Positions 53,713 to 62,622 of a stretch of 64,000 nt of DNA are shown here, piece after piece. The stretch is taken from assembly GCA_913060815.1 (NCBI GenBank), contig CAJXSZ010000004.1, positions 62,001 through 126,000 of the forward strand, read 5' to 3'. The translations under genes and the position numbers were made by a program. The notes beneath the pieces were generated by a model, which saw only the letters and a program-made list of their open reading frames with translations, ran no database searches and had not been told where the DNA came from. This DNA comes from an uncultured Sulfitobacter sp. Lineage in GTDB: Bacteria > Pseudomonadota > Alphaproteobacteria > Rhodobacterales > Rhodobacteraceae. Each line of letters starts with the position of its first letter. Within the stretch, counting starts at the first letter, position 1.

Positions 53713-53738
53713 GGGCGCAGGGGGTATACTCTGCGCCC
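53713..53738 (+). promoter_or_regulatory. Attenuator-like hairpin between tctC and tctB
   Basis: A perfect 8-bp stem GGGCGCAG/CTGCGCCC with a 10-base loop and TTAAT after it lies 25 bp past the tctC stop. It may partly terminate or stabilise the tctC message so that the binding protein is made in excess. Its stem core equals that of the dctP-dctQ hairpin. Confidence 0.65.
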
Positions 53739-53764
53739 TTAATCATCAGAAAGAAGACTGTTTT

Positions 53765-54256
53765 ATGTTGCTGGCGGATCGTCTCATTGCTTTGGGCCTG
53801 ATGGCTCTTTCGGCTTATTTCATGTGGCACGCGACTGTCCTGCCCATCGGGTGGAACGGTATGACCGGCGGTCCGGGCGGCGGGGCATTCCCGTTCTGGC
53901 TGTCGGCGATTATGTTTGTTGTCGCGGGTGCGATCCTTGTGCGCTCTTACCGTGGGCAGATCGAATACGATCCAACCTTCTTTGATCCCGAGACTTTGCG
54001 CTCGGTTGTTCTGGTTGTCGTGGTCTTGGTCATTACCGTGGCGCTCATTCCGATTGTGGGTGCCTACATTGCCCTGCCGCTGTTCCTGCTTTGGTACCTC
54101 AAGGTGTTCGGCAAACACGGGTGGACGCTCACGCTGATCCTGACGGTTTGCACGCCTGTGTTCTTGTTCTTCTTCTTCGAGGTCACGCTGAAAATTCTGT
54201 TGCCCAAGGGCATGACAGAGCCCTTCTTCATCCCGCTTTACGCGCGCTTTTTCTAA
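53765..54256 (+). CDS. tctB: TTT transporter small permease (TctB-like)
   Basis: A 163-residue protein with four predicted transmembrane helices, the size of TctB. It begins LADRLIALGLMALSAYFMWHA and has the conserved GPGGGAFPFWLSAIMFVVAG block typical of the family. It is the small membrane subunit of the tripartite tricarboxylate transporter and stands between the binding protein and the large permease TctA, 12 bp before the latter. Confidence 0.85.
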   Translation: MLLADRLIALGLMALSAYFMWHATVLPIGWNGMTGGPGGGAFPFWLSAIMFVVAGAILVRSYRGQIEYDPTFFDPETLRSVVLVVVVLVITVALIPIVGAYIALPLFLLWYLKVFGKHGWTLTLILTVCTPVFLFFFFEVTLKILLPKGMTEPFFIPLYARFF

Positions 54257-54268
54257 GGGGCCCGACAC

Positions 54269-55789
54269 ATGGAATTGCTCGGTTATCTCGCGGACGGTTT
54301 TGCCACGTCTTTGTCGCCGCTGAACCTGTTCATCGTTCTGATGGGCGTAACTGCGGGTCTGTTTATTGGTGCGATGCCGGGGCTGGGATCGGTCAACGGT
54401 GTGGCGATTGTACTGCCGTTGACGTTTATCGTGCCGCCCTCATCGGCGATCATTCTGCTGGCGGCGATATATTACGGCGCCATGTACGGCGGCGCGATCA
54501 GCTCGATCCTGCTGGGCATACCGGGGGCCTCGACGGCGGTGGCCACGACCTTTGACGGCAGGCCGATGGCCCAACAGGGCAAAGCAGGGCTGGCCCTTAT
54601 TGCGGCGGCTTGTGCGTCCTTCATTGGTGGCACCGTGTCAGTTGTACTTTTTACGCTATTCGCCGCACCGCTTGCGGATGTGGCGCTGGCCTTTGGCCCT
54701 GCGGAAGAGTTCGCGCTTGTACTTTTGGCCTTCACCACGTTTGTCGGTTTGGGCGGCGATGATATCCTTAAGACTATTATGATGATCTGCCTTGGTCTTG
54801 CGCTCTCCACTGTCGGGCTTGACCTCATCTCGGGCCAGCCGCGTCTGGTGTTCTTTGACCAGCCCGGCTTCTATTCCGGCATCAGCTTTCTGGTGCTGGC
54901 GATTGGCGTCTACGGGATTGGTGAAATCCTTTATACCATCGAGACGCAGAAGGCCGCGCCGCAGGTCACGCCTGCGAAATTGACATTCAAAGAGCTTTGG
55001 TACGGCATCAAAGAAATCAACAAGATGTGGAAAACCCTCAGCTTCGGCTCGATCATGGGGTTCTTTGTCGGCATGTTGCCTGCCGCAGGCGCAACCCCTG
55101 CGGCGCTGATGTCCTATGGCATCGCCAAGTTGATGTCGAAGCAGCCCGAGAAATTCGGCAAGGGCGCGATTGAAGGTGTGGTAGCGCCTGAAACAGCCAA
55201 TAACGCCGCCTCCACGGGCTCACTGCTGCCGATGCTGACGCTTGGTATTCCCGGCTCGCCTACAACGGCGCTGCTGCTGGGCGGTATGGTGATGTGGGGG
55301 CTGGTACCTGGCCCGATGTTGTTCATTGAACAGCCCGACTTTGTCTGGGGCCTGATCTCGTCGCTCTACACCGCGAACCTTGCCGCCGTTCTGGTGAACC
55401 TCGCGCTGATCCCTGTGTTTGTCTGGGCGCTGCGGATGCCGTTCACTGTGCTGTGCTCCATGGTTTTTGTGCTGTGTCTTGTGGGCGGCTACGCGCCGAG
55501 CCAGAAGATGCACGACGTCTGGCTCATCGTGGGCTTCGGCGTTGGCGGCTATTTATTGCGCAAAGCCGATTATCCTATGGCACCACTGGTGCTGGCGCTG
55601 GTGCTCGGGCCCCTGATGGAAAAGAGCTTTCGCCAGACGCTGATCGCTGAGCAGGGCAACGTCATGGCATTCGTTGAGCGGCCGCTTTCGGGCACATTCA
55701 TTGCAATCTCTGTGGTGTTCTTCCTGCTGCCGCTGGTAAAACACGTCAAAGCATGGCTTGGCCGCGCGCCATCGCCTACCAATAATTAA
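54269..55789 (+). CDS. tctA: TTT transporter large permease (TctA-like)
   Basis: A 506-residue, highly hydrophobic TctA. The family signatures GxxxGALPGLG-type IGAMPGLGSVNGVAIVLPLTF, YYGAMYGGAISSILLGIPG and the second copy TLGIPGSPTTALLLGGMVMWGLVPGP are present. It is the main translocation subunit of the H+- or Na+-driven TTT system and works with the TctB- and TctC-like proteins encoded directly before it. The next gene, an acyl-CoA ligase, begins 21 bp after its stop, suggesting transport followed by activation. Substrate not assigned. Confidence 0.92.
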   Translation: MELLGYLADGFATSLSPLNLFIVLMGVTAGLFIGAMPGLGSVNGVAIVLPLTFIVPPSSAIILLAAIYYGAMYGGAISSILLGIPGASTAVATTFDGRPMAQQGKAGLALIAAACASFIGGTVSVVLFTLFAAPLADVALAFGPAEEFALVLLAFTTFVGLGGDDILKTIMMICLGLALSTVGLDLISGQPRLVFFDQPGFYSGISFLVLAIGVYGIGEILYTIETQKAAPQVTPAKLTFKELWYGIKEINKMWKTLSFGSIMGFFVGMLPAAGATPAALMSYGIAKLMSKQPEKFGKGAIEGVVAPETANNAASTGSLLPMLTLGIPGSPTTALLLGGMVMWGLVPGPMLFIEQPDFVWGLISSLYTANLAAVLVNLALIPVFVWALRMPFTVLCSMVFVLCLVGGYAPSQKMHDVWLIVGFGVGGYLLRKADYPMAPLVLALVLGPLMEKSFRQTLIAEQGNVMAFVERPLSGTFIAISVVFFLLPLVKHVKAWLGRAPSPTNN

Positions 55790-55810
55790 GACTGAATAAG
55801 GACTACTGTC

Positions 55811-57337
55811 ATGGAAACGACACTCAAAGCGCTCATTGCCACCCATGCAGGGGACGCGCCTGCGATTGGCGCACCGGGGCGCGACTGGCTCACGTATGAC
55901 GGTCTGCGCAGCCTTGCGGCAGAAGTCGCGAAAAGCCTCAATGGCATGGGCATTGATGCGGCCGACCGCGTTGCGATCGTACTTCCCAACGGTCCTGAAA
56001 TGGCTGCGGCCTTTGCCACAGTGGCACAGGCGGCGACCACCGCACCGCTTAACCCCGCCTACCGCGAGGAGGAGTACGCCTTCTACCTCGAAGACCTGAA
56101 ATCCAAGGCGCTTCTGGTGGCCGAAGGATATGACGGCCCTGCCTATGCTGCGGCGAAAGGGTTGGGAATGAACGTCATTCGCCTGCATGTGCCCGAGGGC
56201 GCGCCAGCGGGATATTTCACGCTGTCCTCTGATATGACGGGCTCTGCAGACCGCGCGCCCACAGCCGATGATGTTGCCTTGATCCTGCACACATCGGGCA
56301 CCACATCTCGCCCAAAAATCGTACCGCTGTTGCAATCCAATGTTGCGGCGTCGGCCCAGCATATTCAGGCCTCCCTCAAACTGACGGAGGCGGATCGCTG
56401 CATGAATGTCATGCCGCTTTTCCACATCCACGGTCTGATCGCCGCCGTCGCGGCATCGCTGTCCTCTGGTGCCGCAATCTGGTGCGCGCCGGGCTTTGAC
56501 GCGCTCAAGTTCTTTAGCTGGATGAAAGAGGCACAGCCCACGTGGTACACGGCCGTGCCCACCATGCATCAAGCGATCCTGTCACGCGCAGGCCGCAACG
56601 CTGATGTCATCAAAGACACGCCGCTGCGCTTCTTGCGCTCCTCTTCGGCGAGCCTTCCAGCCCAAGTCATGGTGGCCCTGAACGAGACGTTCAATGCGCC
56701 TGTGGTAGAGGCCTATGGCATGACCGAGGCAGCGCATCAGATGGCCTGTAACCCGCTGGAATCCGGCACCCAGAAACCCGGTGCTGTCGGCATCCCCGCT
56801 GGTCCCGCCATGCGCATCGCCCATGAGACGGAGAACCGCCTGATCGACGGCACGGGGGAGGTCTGCATCTCTGGTCCCAACGTGACCCCGGGCTATGAGA
56901 GCAACCCTGACGCCAATGCCAAGAACTTCTTTGAGGCCGAGGGCGCGCGCTGGTTCCGCACGGGCGATCAAGGTGCGTTTGATGAGGAGGGCTACCTGCA
57001 CCTGACGGGCCGCCTCAAGGAGATCATCAACCGTGGGGGCGAGAAGATCAGCCCGCTGGAGGTCGATGGTGTGCTGCTGGACCACGCGGAGATCGCACAG
57101 GTCGTCACCTTCGCGCTGCCGCATCCGAAACTGGGCGAGGAAGTCGCGGCTGCCGTGGTGCTGACCGAGGGATCGACGGCGACAGAGAAGGACATCCGCG
57201 CCTTCGCCGCCGAGCGCATGGCCGATTTCAAGGTCCCGCGCAAAGTCATCATTATGGACGAGATCCCCAAAGGGGCCACAGGCAAGATGCAGCGCATCGG
57301 GCTGGCCGAAAAGCTCGGTCTGGTCGAGGGAGCATAG
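55811..57337 (+). CDS. Oxalate--CoA ligase-like acyl-CoA synthetase
   Basis: A 508-residue class I adenylate-forming enzyme close to plant/yeast AAE3/Pcs60 oxalyl-CoA synthetases. P-loop LHTSGTTSRPKIVPL, then the AAE3-typical PLFHIHGL, FFSWMKEAQPTWYTAVPTMHQAIL, LRFLRSSSASLPAQVM and EAYGMTEAAHQMACNPL blocks, and C-terminal RLKEIINRGGEKISPLEVD with catalytic Lys in GATGKMQRIG. Oxalyl-CoA synthetase makes oxalyl-CoA from oxalate, ATP and CoA. It follows tctA by 21 bp, so the transporter may import oxalate or a similar short dicarboxylate. Activity on another acid (for example malonate) is possible. Confidence 0.78.
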   Translation: METTLKALIATHAGDAPAIGAPGRDWLTYDGLRSLAAEVAKSLNGMGIDAADRVAIVLPNGPEMAAAFATVAQAATTAPLNPAYREEEYAFYLEDLKSKALLVAEGYDGPAYAAAKGLGMNVIRLHVPEGAPAGYFTLSSDMTGSADRAPTADDVALILHTSGTTSRPKIVPLLQSNVAASAQHIQASLKLTEADRCMNVMPLFHIHGLIAAVAASLSSGAAIWCAPGFDALKFFSWMKEAQPTWYTAVPTMHQAILSRAGRNADVIKDTPLRFLRSSSASLPAQVMVALNETFNAPVVEAYGMTEAAHQMACNPLESGTQKPGAVGIPAGPAMRIAHETENRLIDGTGEVCISGPNVTPGYESNPDANAKNFFEAEGARWFRTGDQGAFDEEGYLHLTGRLKEIINRGGEKISPLEVDGVLLDHAEIAQVVTFALPHPKLGEEVAAAVVLTEGSTATEKDIRAFAAERMADFKVPRKVIIMDEIPKGATGKMQRIGLAEKLGLVEGA

Positions 57338-57340
57338 ACC

Positions 57341-58324
57341 ATGAAGATTTGTGTATTCGGTGCGGGCGCCATTGGCGGCTACATGGGCGTCAAACTGGCG
57401 CAAGCTGGTGCAGACGTGAGCCTTGTGGCGCGCGGACCGCATCTGGCGGCAATGCAGGAAAACGGCCTGACGCTAATCGAGGAAGACGGCGCGCCACAGA
57501 CGGTAAAGGTGCGCGCAAGCGACAATGCCGCTGATCTGGGGCCGCAGGACTATGTGATTGTCACGCTCAAAGCGCATTCGGTCCCGCCCGTTGTGCCGCA
57601 GATGCAGCCGCTGATTGGTGAGAACACGACGATTGTAAGCGGTGTGAATGGCGTGCCGTGGTGGTACTTCCACAAGATCGGCACCGAACTAGAGGGCACG
57701 CGCCTCGAGACGGTCGATCCGGGCAATGCGCAATGGGACGGCTTTGGCCCCGACCGTGTTTTGGGCTGTGTCGTCTATCCGGCGGCTGAGGTCCCCGAAC
57801 CCGGCGTGATCAAACATATCGAGGGCAACCGCTTTAGTCTTGGTGAGCCTGACGGGAGCAAATCCGAGCGGGCACTGGCGCTGTCCAAAGCGCTGTCGGC
57901 GGCAGGTCTCAAAGCCCCGGTGCGCCCGCGCTTGCGCGACGAGATCTGGGTCAAGCTCTGGGGTAATCTCTCTTTCAATCCGATCTCCGCGCTGACCCAT
58001 GCCACGCTTGATGTGTTGTGTACGGATGAAGGTACACGCCCCGTTGCGCGCAACATGATGCTTGAGGCGCAGGCGATTGCCGAAAAGCTCGGCGTGAAGT
58101 TCCCTATCGACGTGGAGCGGCGTATCGACGGGGGTGCCGCCGTGGGCGCGCATCGCACATCGATGCTCCAAGACCTTGATCAGGGCCGTCCCATGGAGAT
58201 CGACGCGCTCGTAGGCTCGGTTCAGGAACTTGGGCGCGTCACAGATACCCCAACGCCAACGATTGATACGGTGCTGGCGCTGATCAAATTGCGGGGCCGC
58301 TCCGCTGGTCTCTATAGCGGCTAA
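57341..58324 (+). CDS. 2-dehydropantoate 2-reductase-like oxidoreductase (PanE/ApbA family)
   Basis: A 327-residue NAD(P)H-dependent reductase of the PanE/ApbA fold. The N-terminal motif is CVFGAGAIGGYMGVKLAQAG, KAHSVPPV matches the catalytic Lys region of ketopantoate reductases, and the C-terminal helical domain has KLWGNLSFNPISALTHAT and MLQDLDQGRPMEIDALVGS with the family's catalytic Lys/Asn/Glu-Ser positions. It starts 3 bp after the oxalyl-CoA-ligase-like gene, so a role on a 2-oxo or 2-hydroxy acid in the same degradation route is more likely than pantothenate synthesis. Not proven. Confidence 0.8.
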   Translation: MKICVFGAGAIGGYMGVKLAQAGADVSLVARGPHLAAMQENGLTLIEEDGAPQTVKVRASDNAADLGPQDYVIVTLKAHSVPPVVPQMQPLIGENTTIVSGVNGVPWWYFHKIGTELEGTRLETVDPGNAQWDGFGPDRVLGCVVYPAAEVPEPGVIKHIEGNRFSLGEPDGSKSERALALSKALSAAGLKAPVRPRLRDEIWVKLWGNLSFNPISALTHATLDVLCTDEGTRPVARNMMLEAQAIAEKLGVKFPIDVERRIDGGAAVGAHRTSMLQDLDQGRPMEIDALVGSVQELGRVTDTPTPTIDTVLALIKLRGRSAGLYSG

Positions 58325-58339
58325 AGAAAGGCCCACGCC

Positions 58340-59176
58340 ATGAGCATCAAGAACATCCTCGTCGCCTATAACGGCCTGCCCGGATCGGAATCTGCCCTGT
58401 CGGGGGCGGTGCTGATGCAGCAGTTTTTCGATGCCCATGTGACGGGCCTGTTTGCACATGGCAATCCGTTCCTGTCGCGCCAGATCAGCCGCGCGTGGAT
58501 GCCGCGCAAGGTGCAGGACGCGATCATCGAGGCCGCCGACAGCCCCACCGCGGAAATCCAGCAGAAATTCCATGAGGCCTGTAAGGACGTCCCGCAGGAC
58601 AAGCTGCATTGGATCGACAGTGGCGGCTCGGTCCAGCGGACGGTTGCGCGCTATGCGCGGTTGTTTGATCTGACGGTGCTCGGCATGCATGAGGCCAACG
58701 TAGATGCCAACATGAGCCATATTGAAATCCACCCTGACCGCGTGGCCTTTGACAGCGGGCGGCCAGTGATGACCTTCCCTGCCAATTATGAGGGCAAAGT
58801 CTTCAACGGCCGCGCTGTCGTGGCGTGGGACGGAGGGCGCGCGGCGGCGCGTGCGTTGGCCGATGCGATGCAAATTCTCGAGAACGAAGCCGAGGTCGAA
58901 ATCGTCTCTGTCGGGCGCTCCCCGCTGGCGGATTCGATGCCGGGAATTGATGTGGGGATGGTGCTTGATCGTCACGATGTGAATGTGACCCTGACCGAGC
59001 TTCCGCGCACACGGCAGCCCATCGCGGACACGCTGGTGGATCATTGTGAAAAGACAGGGGCCAGCCTGCTGGTCATGGGGGCGTATGAGCATTCGCCGCT
59101 GCGCGAAGGGCTGATCGGCGGCGTGACCCACGACATCGCTCTGCGCGCCAAGCTGCCCGTGTTGATGAGCCACTGA
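58340..59176 (+). CDS. Tandem universal stress protein (UspA family)
   Basis: A 278-residue cytoplasmic protein made of two Usp domains. The first (about 1-145) opens with IKNILVAYNGLPGSESAL and has a degraded nucleotide site. The second (about 150-278) has AVVAWDGGRAAARAL and ends with VMGAYEHSPLREGLIGGVTHDI, which resembles the ATP-binding G-2x-G-9x-G motif of UspA. It is the last gene of the ScfR-facing operon, 15 bp after the PanE-like gene, and may help the cell under stress linked to this substrate. Confidence 0.85.
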   Translation: MSIKNILVAYNGLPGSESALSGAVLMQQFFDAHVTGLFAHGNPFLSRQISRAWMPRKVQDAIIEAADSPTAEIQQKFHEACKDVPQDKLHWIDSGGSVQRTVARYARLFDLTVLGMHEANVDANMSHIEIHPDRVAFDSGRPVMTFPANYEGKVFNGRAVVAWDGGRAAARALADAMQILENEAEVEIVSVGRSPLADSMPGIDVGMVLDRHDVNVTLTELPRTRQPIADTLVDHCEKTGASLLVMGAYEHSPLREGLIGGVTHDIALRAKLPVLMSH

Positions 59177-59211
59177 CGGGGCAGAGCCTCCCCAGAAATA
59201 GTGTCGTATAA

Positions 59212-59244
59212 CATCGGCTTGGCTGTTGCTTGTGATGGCCGATG
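59212..59244. repeat. Inverted repeat upstream of the second amino-acid ABC operon
   Basis: CATCGGC, 19 bases, then GCCGATG is an exact 7-bp inverted repeat in the 107-bp gap after the Usp gene and before the ATPase gene. It may be an operator or part of a terminator; there is no T-run. Confidence 0.35.
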
Positions 59245-59283
59245 CCCTACCCTTAGGTCACCTGCTTGGGGGTGGAAGAGAAT

Positions 59284-60027
59284 ATGACACAAACACCTGT
59301 GATCGTGGCGGATGCCATCGGCAAGTCTTTTGGCGATTTCGCCGCGCTCACCGATGTGAGCCTGAGCGTGCATCAGAGCGAGCGTGTTGTGGTCTGTGGC
59401 CCGTCAGGGTCGGGCAAATCCACGCTGATCCGCTGTTTCAACGGGCTCGAAAACCACGACGCAGGGACGCTGACCGTTGACGGCGTGGCACTGTCGCAAG
59501 ACGCGCCCGAGATCCGCCAGCTTCGTCAGGACGTGGGTATGGTGTTCCAGCAGTTCAACCTGTTTCCGCACCTAACAGTCCTTGAAAACCTGATGATCGG
59601 CCCTTTGAAAGTCCGCAAGCTCGACCGCGCCGCCGCCGAGGCTACCGCGCGGAAATACCTCGAACGGGTGCGCATCCCTGAACAGGCGGACAAACGTCCA
59701 GCGCAGCTGTCGGGTGGACAGCAACAGCGCGTAGCCATTGCTCGTGCGCTGTGTATGGAGCCGCGGGTGATGCTGTTTGACGAGCCGACCTCGGCGCTTG
59801 ATCCCGAAATGATCGGCGAAGTGCTGGATGTCATGGTAGAGCTGGCGCAGACGGGGATGACCATGGTCGTCGTCACCCACGAGATGGGGTTCGCCCGCAA
59901 AGTCGCCGACCGCATGGTATTTATGGAGGCGGGTCGCATCGTCGAAATCTCGCCCCCCGACACCTTCTTTACCGCGCCACAAACCGACCGCGCCCGCGTC
60001 TTTCTTGACCAGATTCTGGAGCACTGA
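59284..60027 (+). CDS. Polar amino-acid ABC transporter ATP-binding protein
   Basis: A 247-residue GlnQ/HisP-type ATPase. Walker [11 protein letters not shown]-loop [13 protein letters not shown], signature LSGGQQQR, Walker [15 protein letters not shown] and [16 protein letters not shown] are complete. ATG 59284 has GGAAGAG upstream; the track's TTG start six codons earlier was dropped. It heads the operon ATPase-permease-binding protein-permease. It is very similar to the ATPase at 10.3-11.1 kb, which belongs to a different system with one permease. Confidence 0.92.
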   Translation: MTQTPVIVADAIGKSFGDFAALTDVSLSVHQSERVVVCGPSGSGKSTLIRCFNGLENHDAGTLTVDGVALSQDAPEIRQLRQDVGMVFQQFNLFPHLTVLENLMIGPLKVRKLDRAAAEATARKYLERVRIPEQADKRPAQLSGGQQQRVAIARALCMEPRVMLFDEPTSALDPEMIGEVLDVMVELAQTGMTMVVVTHEMGFARKVADRMVFMEAGRIVEISPPDTFFTAPQTDRARVFLDQILEH

Positions 60028-60030
60028 GAC

Positions 60031-60822
60031 GTGACGCTCAAACGTATGCTCAACACGCCTCCTGTGGCGGTCACGCTGTACTTCGTGATCGTGGGTAGCA
60101 TCGCGTGGGTGGCCTACACGGGCGCGCAGCAGATGGGCTATAACTGGCAGTGGTATCAGGTCCCGCAGTATATCTATACCTTCACCGATGACGGCTTTCA
60201 GGCGGGTGAGATCCTCACTGGGTTATGGGCCACGATTGTGTTGTCGGTCACGTGTTTTGCGCTGGCTACGCTCATGGGACTTTGCGTTGCGCTGCTGCGG
60301 CTGTCGAGTCTTGTGGTGGGCAAGGGCGTGGCCATTGGCTATCTCGAATTTGTGCGCAATATCCCGCTGCTGGTGCTGCTGTATCTCTTCTACTACGTGC
60401 TGGGGCCGATTTTTGGTCTGGATCGTTGGACCGCTGCTGTGCTGACGCTGAGCGTGTTCCACTCGGCGTTGATATCGGAGATTTTTCGCGCGGGCATCAA
60501 CTCGGTAGCGGTTGGGCAGTGGGAGGCGGCGGCCTCCATCGGGATGAGCCGCGCACAGGCCTACCGCTATATCATCCTGCCGCAGTCCATACGTTTCATG
60601 CTGCCGCCACTGACGGGGGAGATTGTGCATCTGATCAAATCCTCCGCCATCGTCAGTGTGATCGCCGTAGCGGAGCTGACCACTGTGGGCCGCAACATCA
60701 TTTCCGACACCTACATGAGCTTCGAGATCTGGTTCACCATTGCGCTGGCCTATCTCGTCCTCACCCTCATTCTGTCCTTCGGCGTCTCGATGCTGGAGCG
60801 GCGGTTTACCACCGAAACCTGA
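60031..60822 (+). CDS. Polar amino-acid ABC transporter permease (first)
   Basis: A 263-residue permease of the HisQ/HisM family. The N-terminal helix and periplasmic loop (to about 60) precede the five-helix core, and the docking loop EAAASIGMSRAQAYRYIILPQS is present. It starts at GTG three bases after the ATPase stop, with GGAG ten bases upstream; ATG 60046 is an alternative. It pairs with the second permease at 61.7-62.6 kb to form the heterodimeric channel. Confidence 0.9.
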   Translation: MTLKRMLNTPPVAVTLYFVIVGSIAWVAYTGAQQMGYNWQWYQVPQYIYTFTDDGFQAGEILTGLWATIVLSVTCFALATLMGLCVALLRLSSLVVGKGVAIGYLEFVRNIPLLVLLYLFYYVLGPIFGLDRWTAAVLTLSVFHSALISEIFRAGINSVAVGQWEAAASIGMSRAQAYRYIILPQSIRFMLPPLTGEIVHLIKSSAIVSVIAVAELTTVGRNIISDTYMSFEIWFTIALAYLVLTLILSFGVSMLERRFTTET

Positions 60823-60846
60823 ACCCGAACCCCAAGGAGACATTCC

Positions 60847-61695
60847 ATGTCAAATACCCGTAGAACCATCATGTCAGGCGCGCTTAGCCTCGCTTTTGCA
60901 GCAGTGACAAGCACAGTTCTTGCGACCTCGGCAATGGCGCAATCCGCGACGCAAACGCTGAGTTCCGAATCCGTGATCGAGACGATCAAGAAAGACGGCG
61001 TGATCCGCATCGGCCTCTCGATCTTTACCCCGTGGTCCATGCGCGACGTGAACGGTGAGCTGATCGGCTTCGAGCTGGACGTGGGCCGCGAGCTGGCCAA
61101 GGATATGGGTGTCGATGTCGAGTTTGTTCCCACAGCATGGGACGGTATCATTCCCCAGTTGGTTGCTGGTAATTTCGATGTGATCATCTCTGGCATGTCC
61201 ATCACGCCAGCACGCAATCTGACGGTGAACTTCACCCAACCTTACGCCTATTCCGGCCTGACCATTCTGGCCAACAAAGAAATGACCGAAGGCTTCACGC
61301 TGGAGGATTACAACTCCCCTGAGGTCACTTTCTCCGCGCGCCGTGGTGGCACGCCTGCGACCGTGATCGCACAACTCTTCCCCGAGGCCGAGCTTTTGCT
61401 CTTTGACGAAGACGGTGCCGCGACCCAAGAAGTGCTCAACGGCAATGCGCATGCAAATATGCAGGCTGAGCCTACGCCCTCCATCGAGGTGCGCCGCTAT
61501 CCCGACCAGTTGGTCGTGCCGTTTGACCAGACGTTTCTTGCCACGGGCGAAGGCTTTGCGCTACGCAAGGGTGACGGCGACGCGCTCAACTTCTTCAACA
61601 ATTGGATTGCTGTGAAACAGGCCAGCGGTTGGCTCAAGGAGCGCAATGATTACTGGTTCAAAGGCAATGACTGGGAAGATCAGGTCAACCAGTAA
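60847..61695 (+). CDS. Polar amino-acid ABC transporter substrate-binding protein
   Basis: A 282-residue SBP_bac_3 protein with a signal peptide (about 1-30, ending in TSAMAQ). The mature front SVIETIKKDGVIRIGLSIFTPWSMRDVNGELIGFELDVGRELAKDMG is typical of amino-acid-binding proteins; ISGMSITPARNLTVNFTQPY is the second signature. ATG has AAGGAGACA upstream. It is the soluble receptor for the two permeases that flank it. Ligand class is amino acid; the exact one is unknown. Confidence 0.92.
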   Translation: MSNTRRTIMSGALSLAFAAVTSTVLATSAMAQSATQTLSSESVIETIKKDGVIRIGLSIFTPWSMRDVNGELIGFELDVGRELAKDMGVDVEFVPTAWDGIIPQLVAGNFDVIISGMSITPARNLTVNFTQPYAYSGLTILANKEMTEGFTLEDYNSPEVTFSARRGGTPATVIAQLFPEAELLLFDEDGAATQEVLNGNAHANMQAEPTPSIEVRRYPDQLVVPFDQTFLATGEGFALRKGDGDALNFFNNWIAVKQASGWLKERNDYWFKGNDWEDQVNQ

Positions 61696-61707
61696 AGGAC
61701 GCTGCGC

Positions 61708-62580
61708 GTGCCCTCTTTCCTGAAACATCTACGATGGGCTGACTGGCTGATCCTCACCGTTCTGGTGGGGGCAGCTGCTTACGTCGGCATGCGGCTGGAG
61801 GGCACGCTAAATTACGAATGGCGGTGGCATCTCATCCCCGACTACATCCTGCGCTACCGCGAGGACCGTCAGGAATGGTTCGCTAATCTGCTGCTGCAAG
61901 GGCTGTTTGCGACTCTGCGCATTTGCATCTATGCGGGCATTCTCGCTGCGATATTCGGGACTATTCTGGGCGTGGCGCGCTGTGCCCGGAACCTGACCGT
62001 GCGGATGTTGGCGCGCACCTATCTTGAGTTGCTGCGCAACATCCCGCCCGTTGTCATCATCTTTATCTTCTTCTTTTTCCTCTCCCAACAGCTCATCGAC
62101 GCGCTGAACATGAACGCATGGGCGCGCGGCATTGCGCGCAGTGACAGTGCGGGCGTCTGGGAGTTCTTCTTTGGTGACATGCGGCGGTTCCCCTCTCTGA
62201 TCTCTGGCGTGCTGGTGCTGGGGCTGTTTCAGGCGGCCTTTGTGGGTGAGATTGTGCGCGCAGGCATCCAGTCGATCCCGCGCGGCCAGCGCGAGGCAGC
62301 ACGCGCCATCGGGATGAGCGGATTTCAGGAAATGCGCTATATCATCATGCCGCAGGCCTTGAGCAAAGTGGTGCCGCCTATGGCAAACCAGTTCATCAGC
62401 CTGATCAAAGACAGCTCGATCATCTCGCTTATTTCGGTGCAAGAGCTCACGTATAAAACGGTTGAGCTGGTCGCCTCCACCCGCATGATATTCGAAGCGT
62501 GGATCACCACGGCGGCGTTCTATTTTGTATTGTGTTTCGGGCTGTCGCTACTGTTTCGCAGGTTGGAAAACCGCGACTGA
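61708..62580 (+). CDS. Polar amino-acid ABC transporter permease (second)
   Basis: A 290-residue permease of the same family as the gene two places upstream. It has a first helix (about 15-32), a 40-residue loop, then the core helices and the docking loop EAARAIGMSGFQEMRYIIMPQA. GTG start 12 bp after the binding-protein stop with AAAGGACG upstream. It closes the operon and converges on leuA with a hairpin in the 42-bp gap. Confidence 0.9.
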   Translation: MPSFLKHLRWADWLILTVLVGAAAYVGMRLEGTLNYEWRWHLIPDYILRYREDRQEWFANLLLQGLFATLRICIYAGILAAIFGTILGVARCARNLTVRMLARTYLELLRNIPPVVIIFIFFFFLSQQLIDALNMNAWARGIARSDSAGVWEFFFGDMRRFPSLISGVLVLGLFQAAFVGEIVRAGIQSIPRGQREAARAIGMSGFQEMRYIIMPQALSKVVPPMANQFISLIKDSSIISLISVQELTYKTVELVASTRMIFEAWITTAAFYFVLCFGLSLLFRRLENRD

Positions 62581-62589
62581 GGCAGGGTG

Positions 62590-62614
62590 CAGGGCCAGCG
62601 TGAAGCCAGCCCTG
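62590..62614. terminator. Candidate bidirectional terminator hairpin
   Basis: CAGGGC and GCCCTG form a 6-bp stem with a 13-base loop in the gap between the convergent permease and leuA genes. Its position supports termination in both directions; T-runs are poor. Confidence 0.5.
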
Positions 62615-62622
62615 TCTGTGTG

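Noticed and set aside
55553-56572. 339-residue minus-strand ORF
   Set aside because: It is antisense to tctA and the acyl-CoA ligase; its composition is Arg/His-rich without motifs.
57689-59173. 494-residue minus-strand ORF
   Set aside because: It spans the PanE-like and Usp genes and the gap between them on the opposite strand, has no recognisable motif and cannot be real with both well-supported genes.
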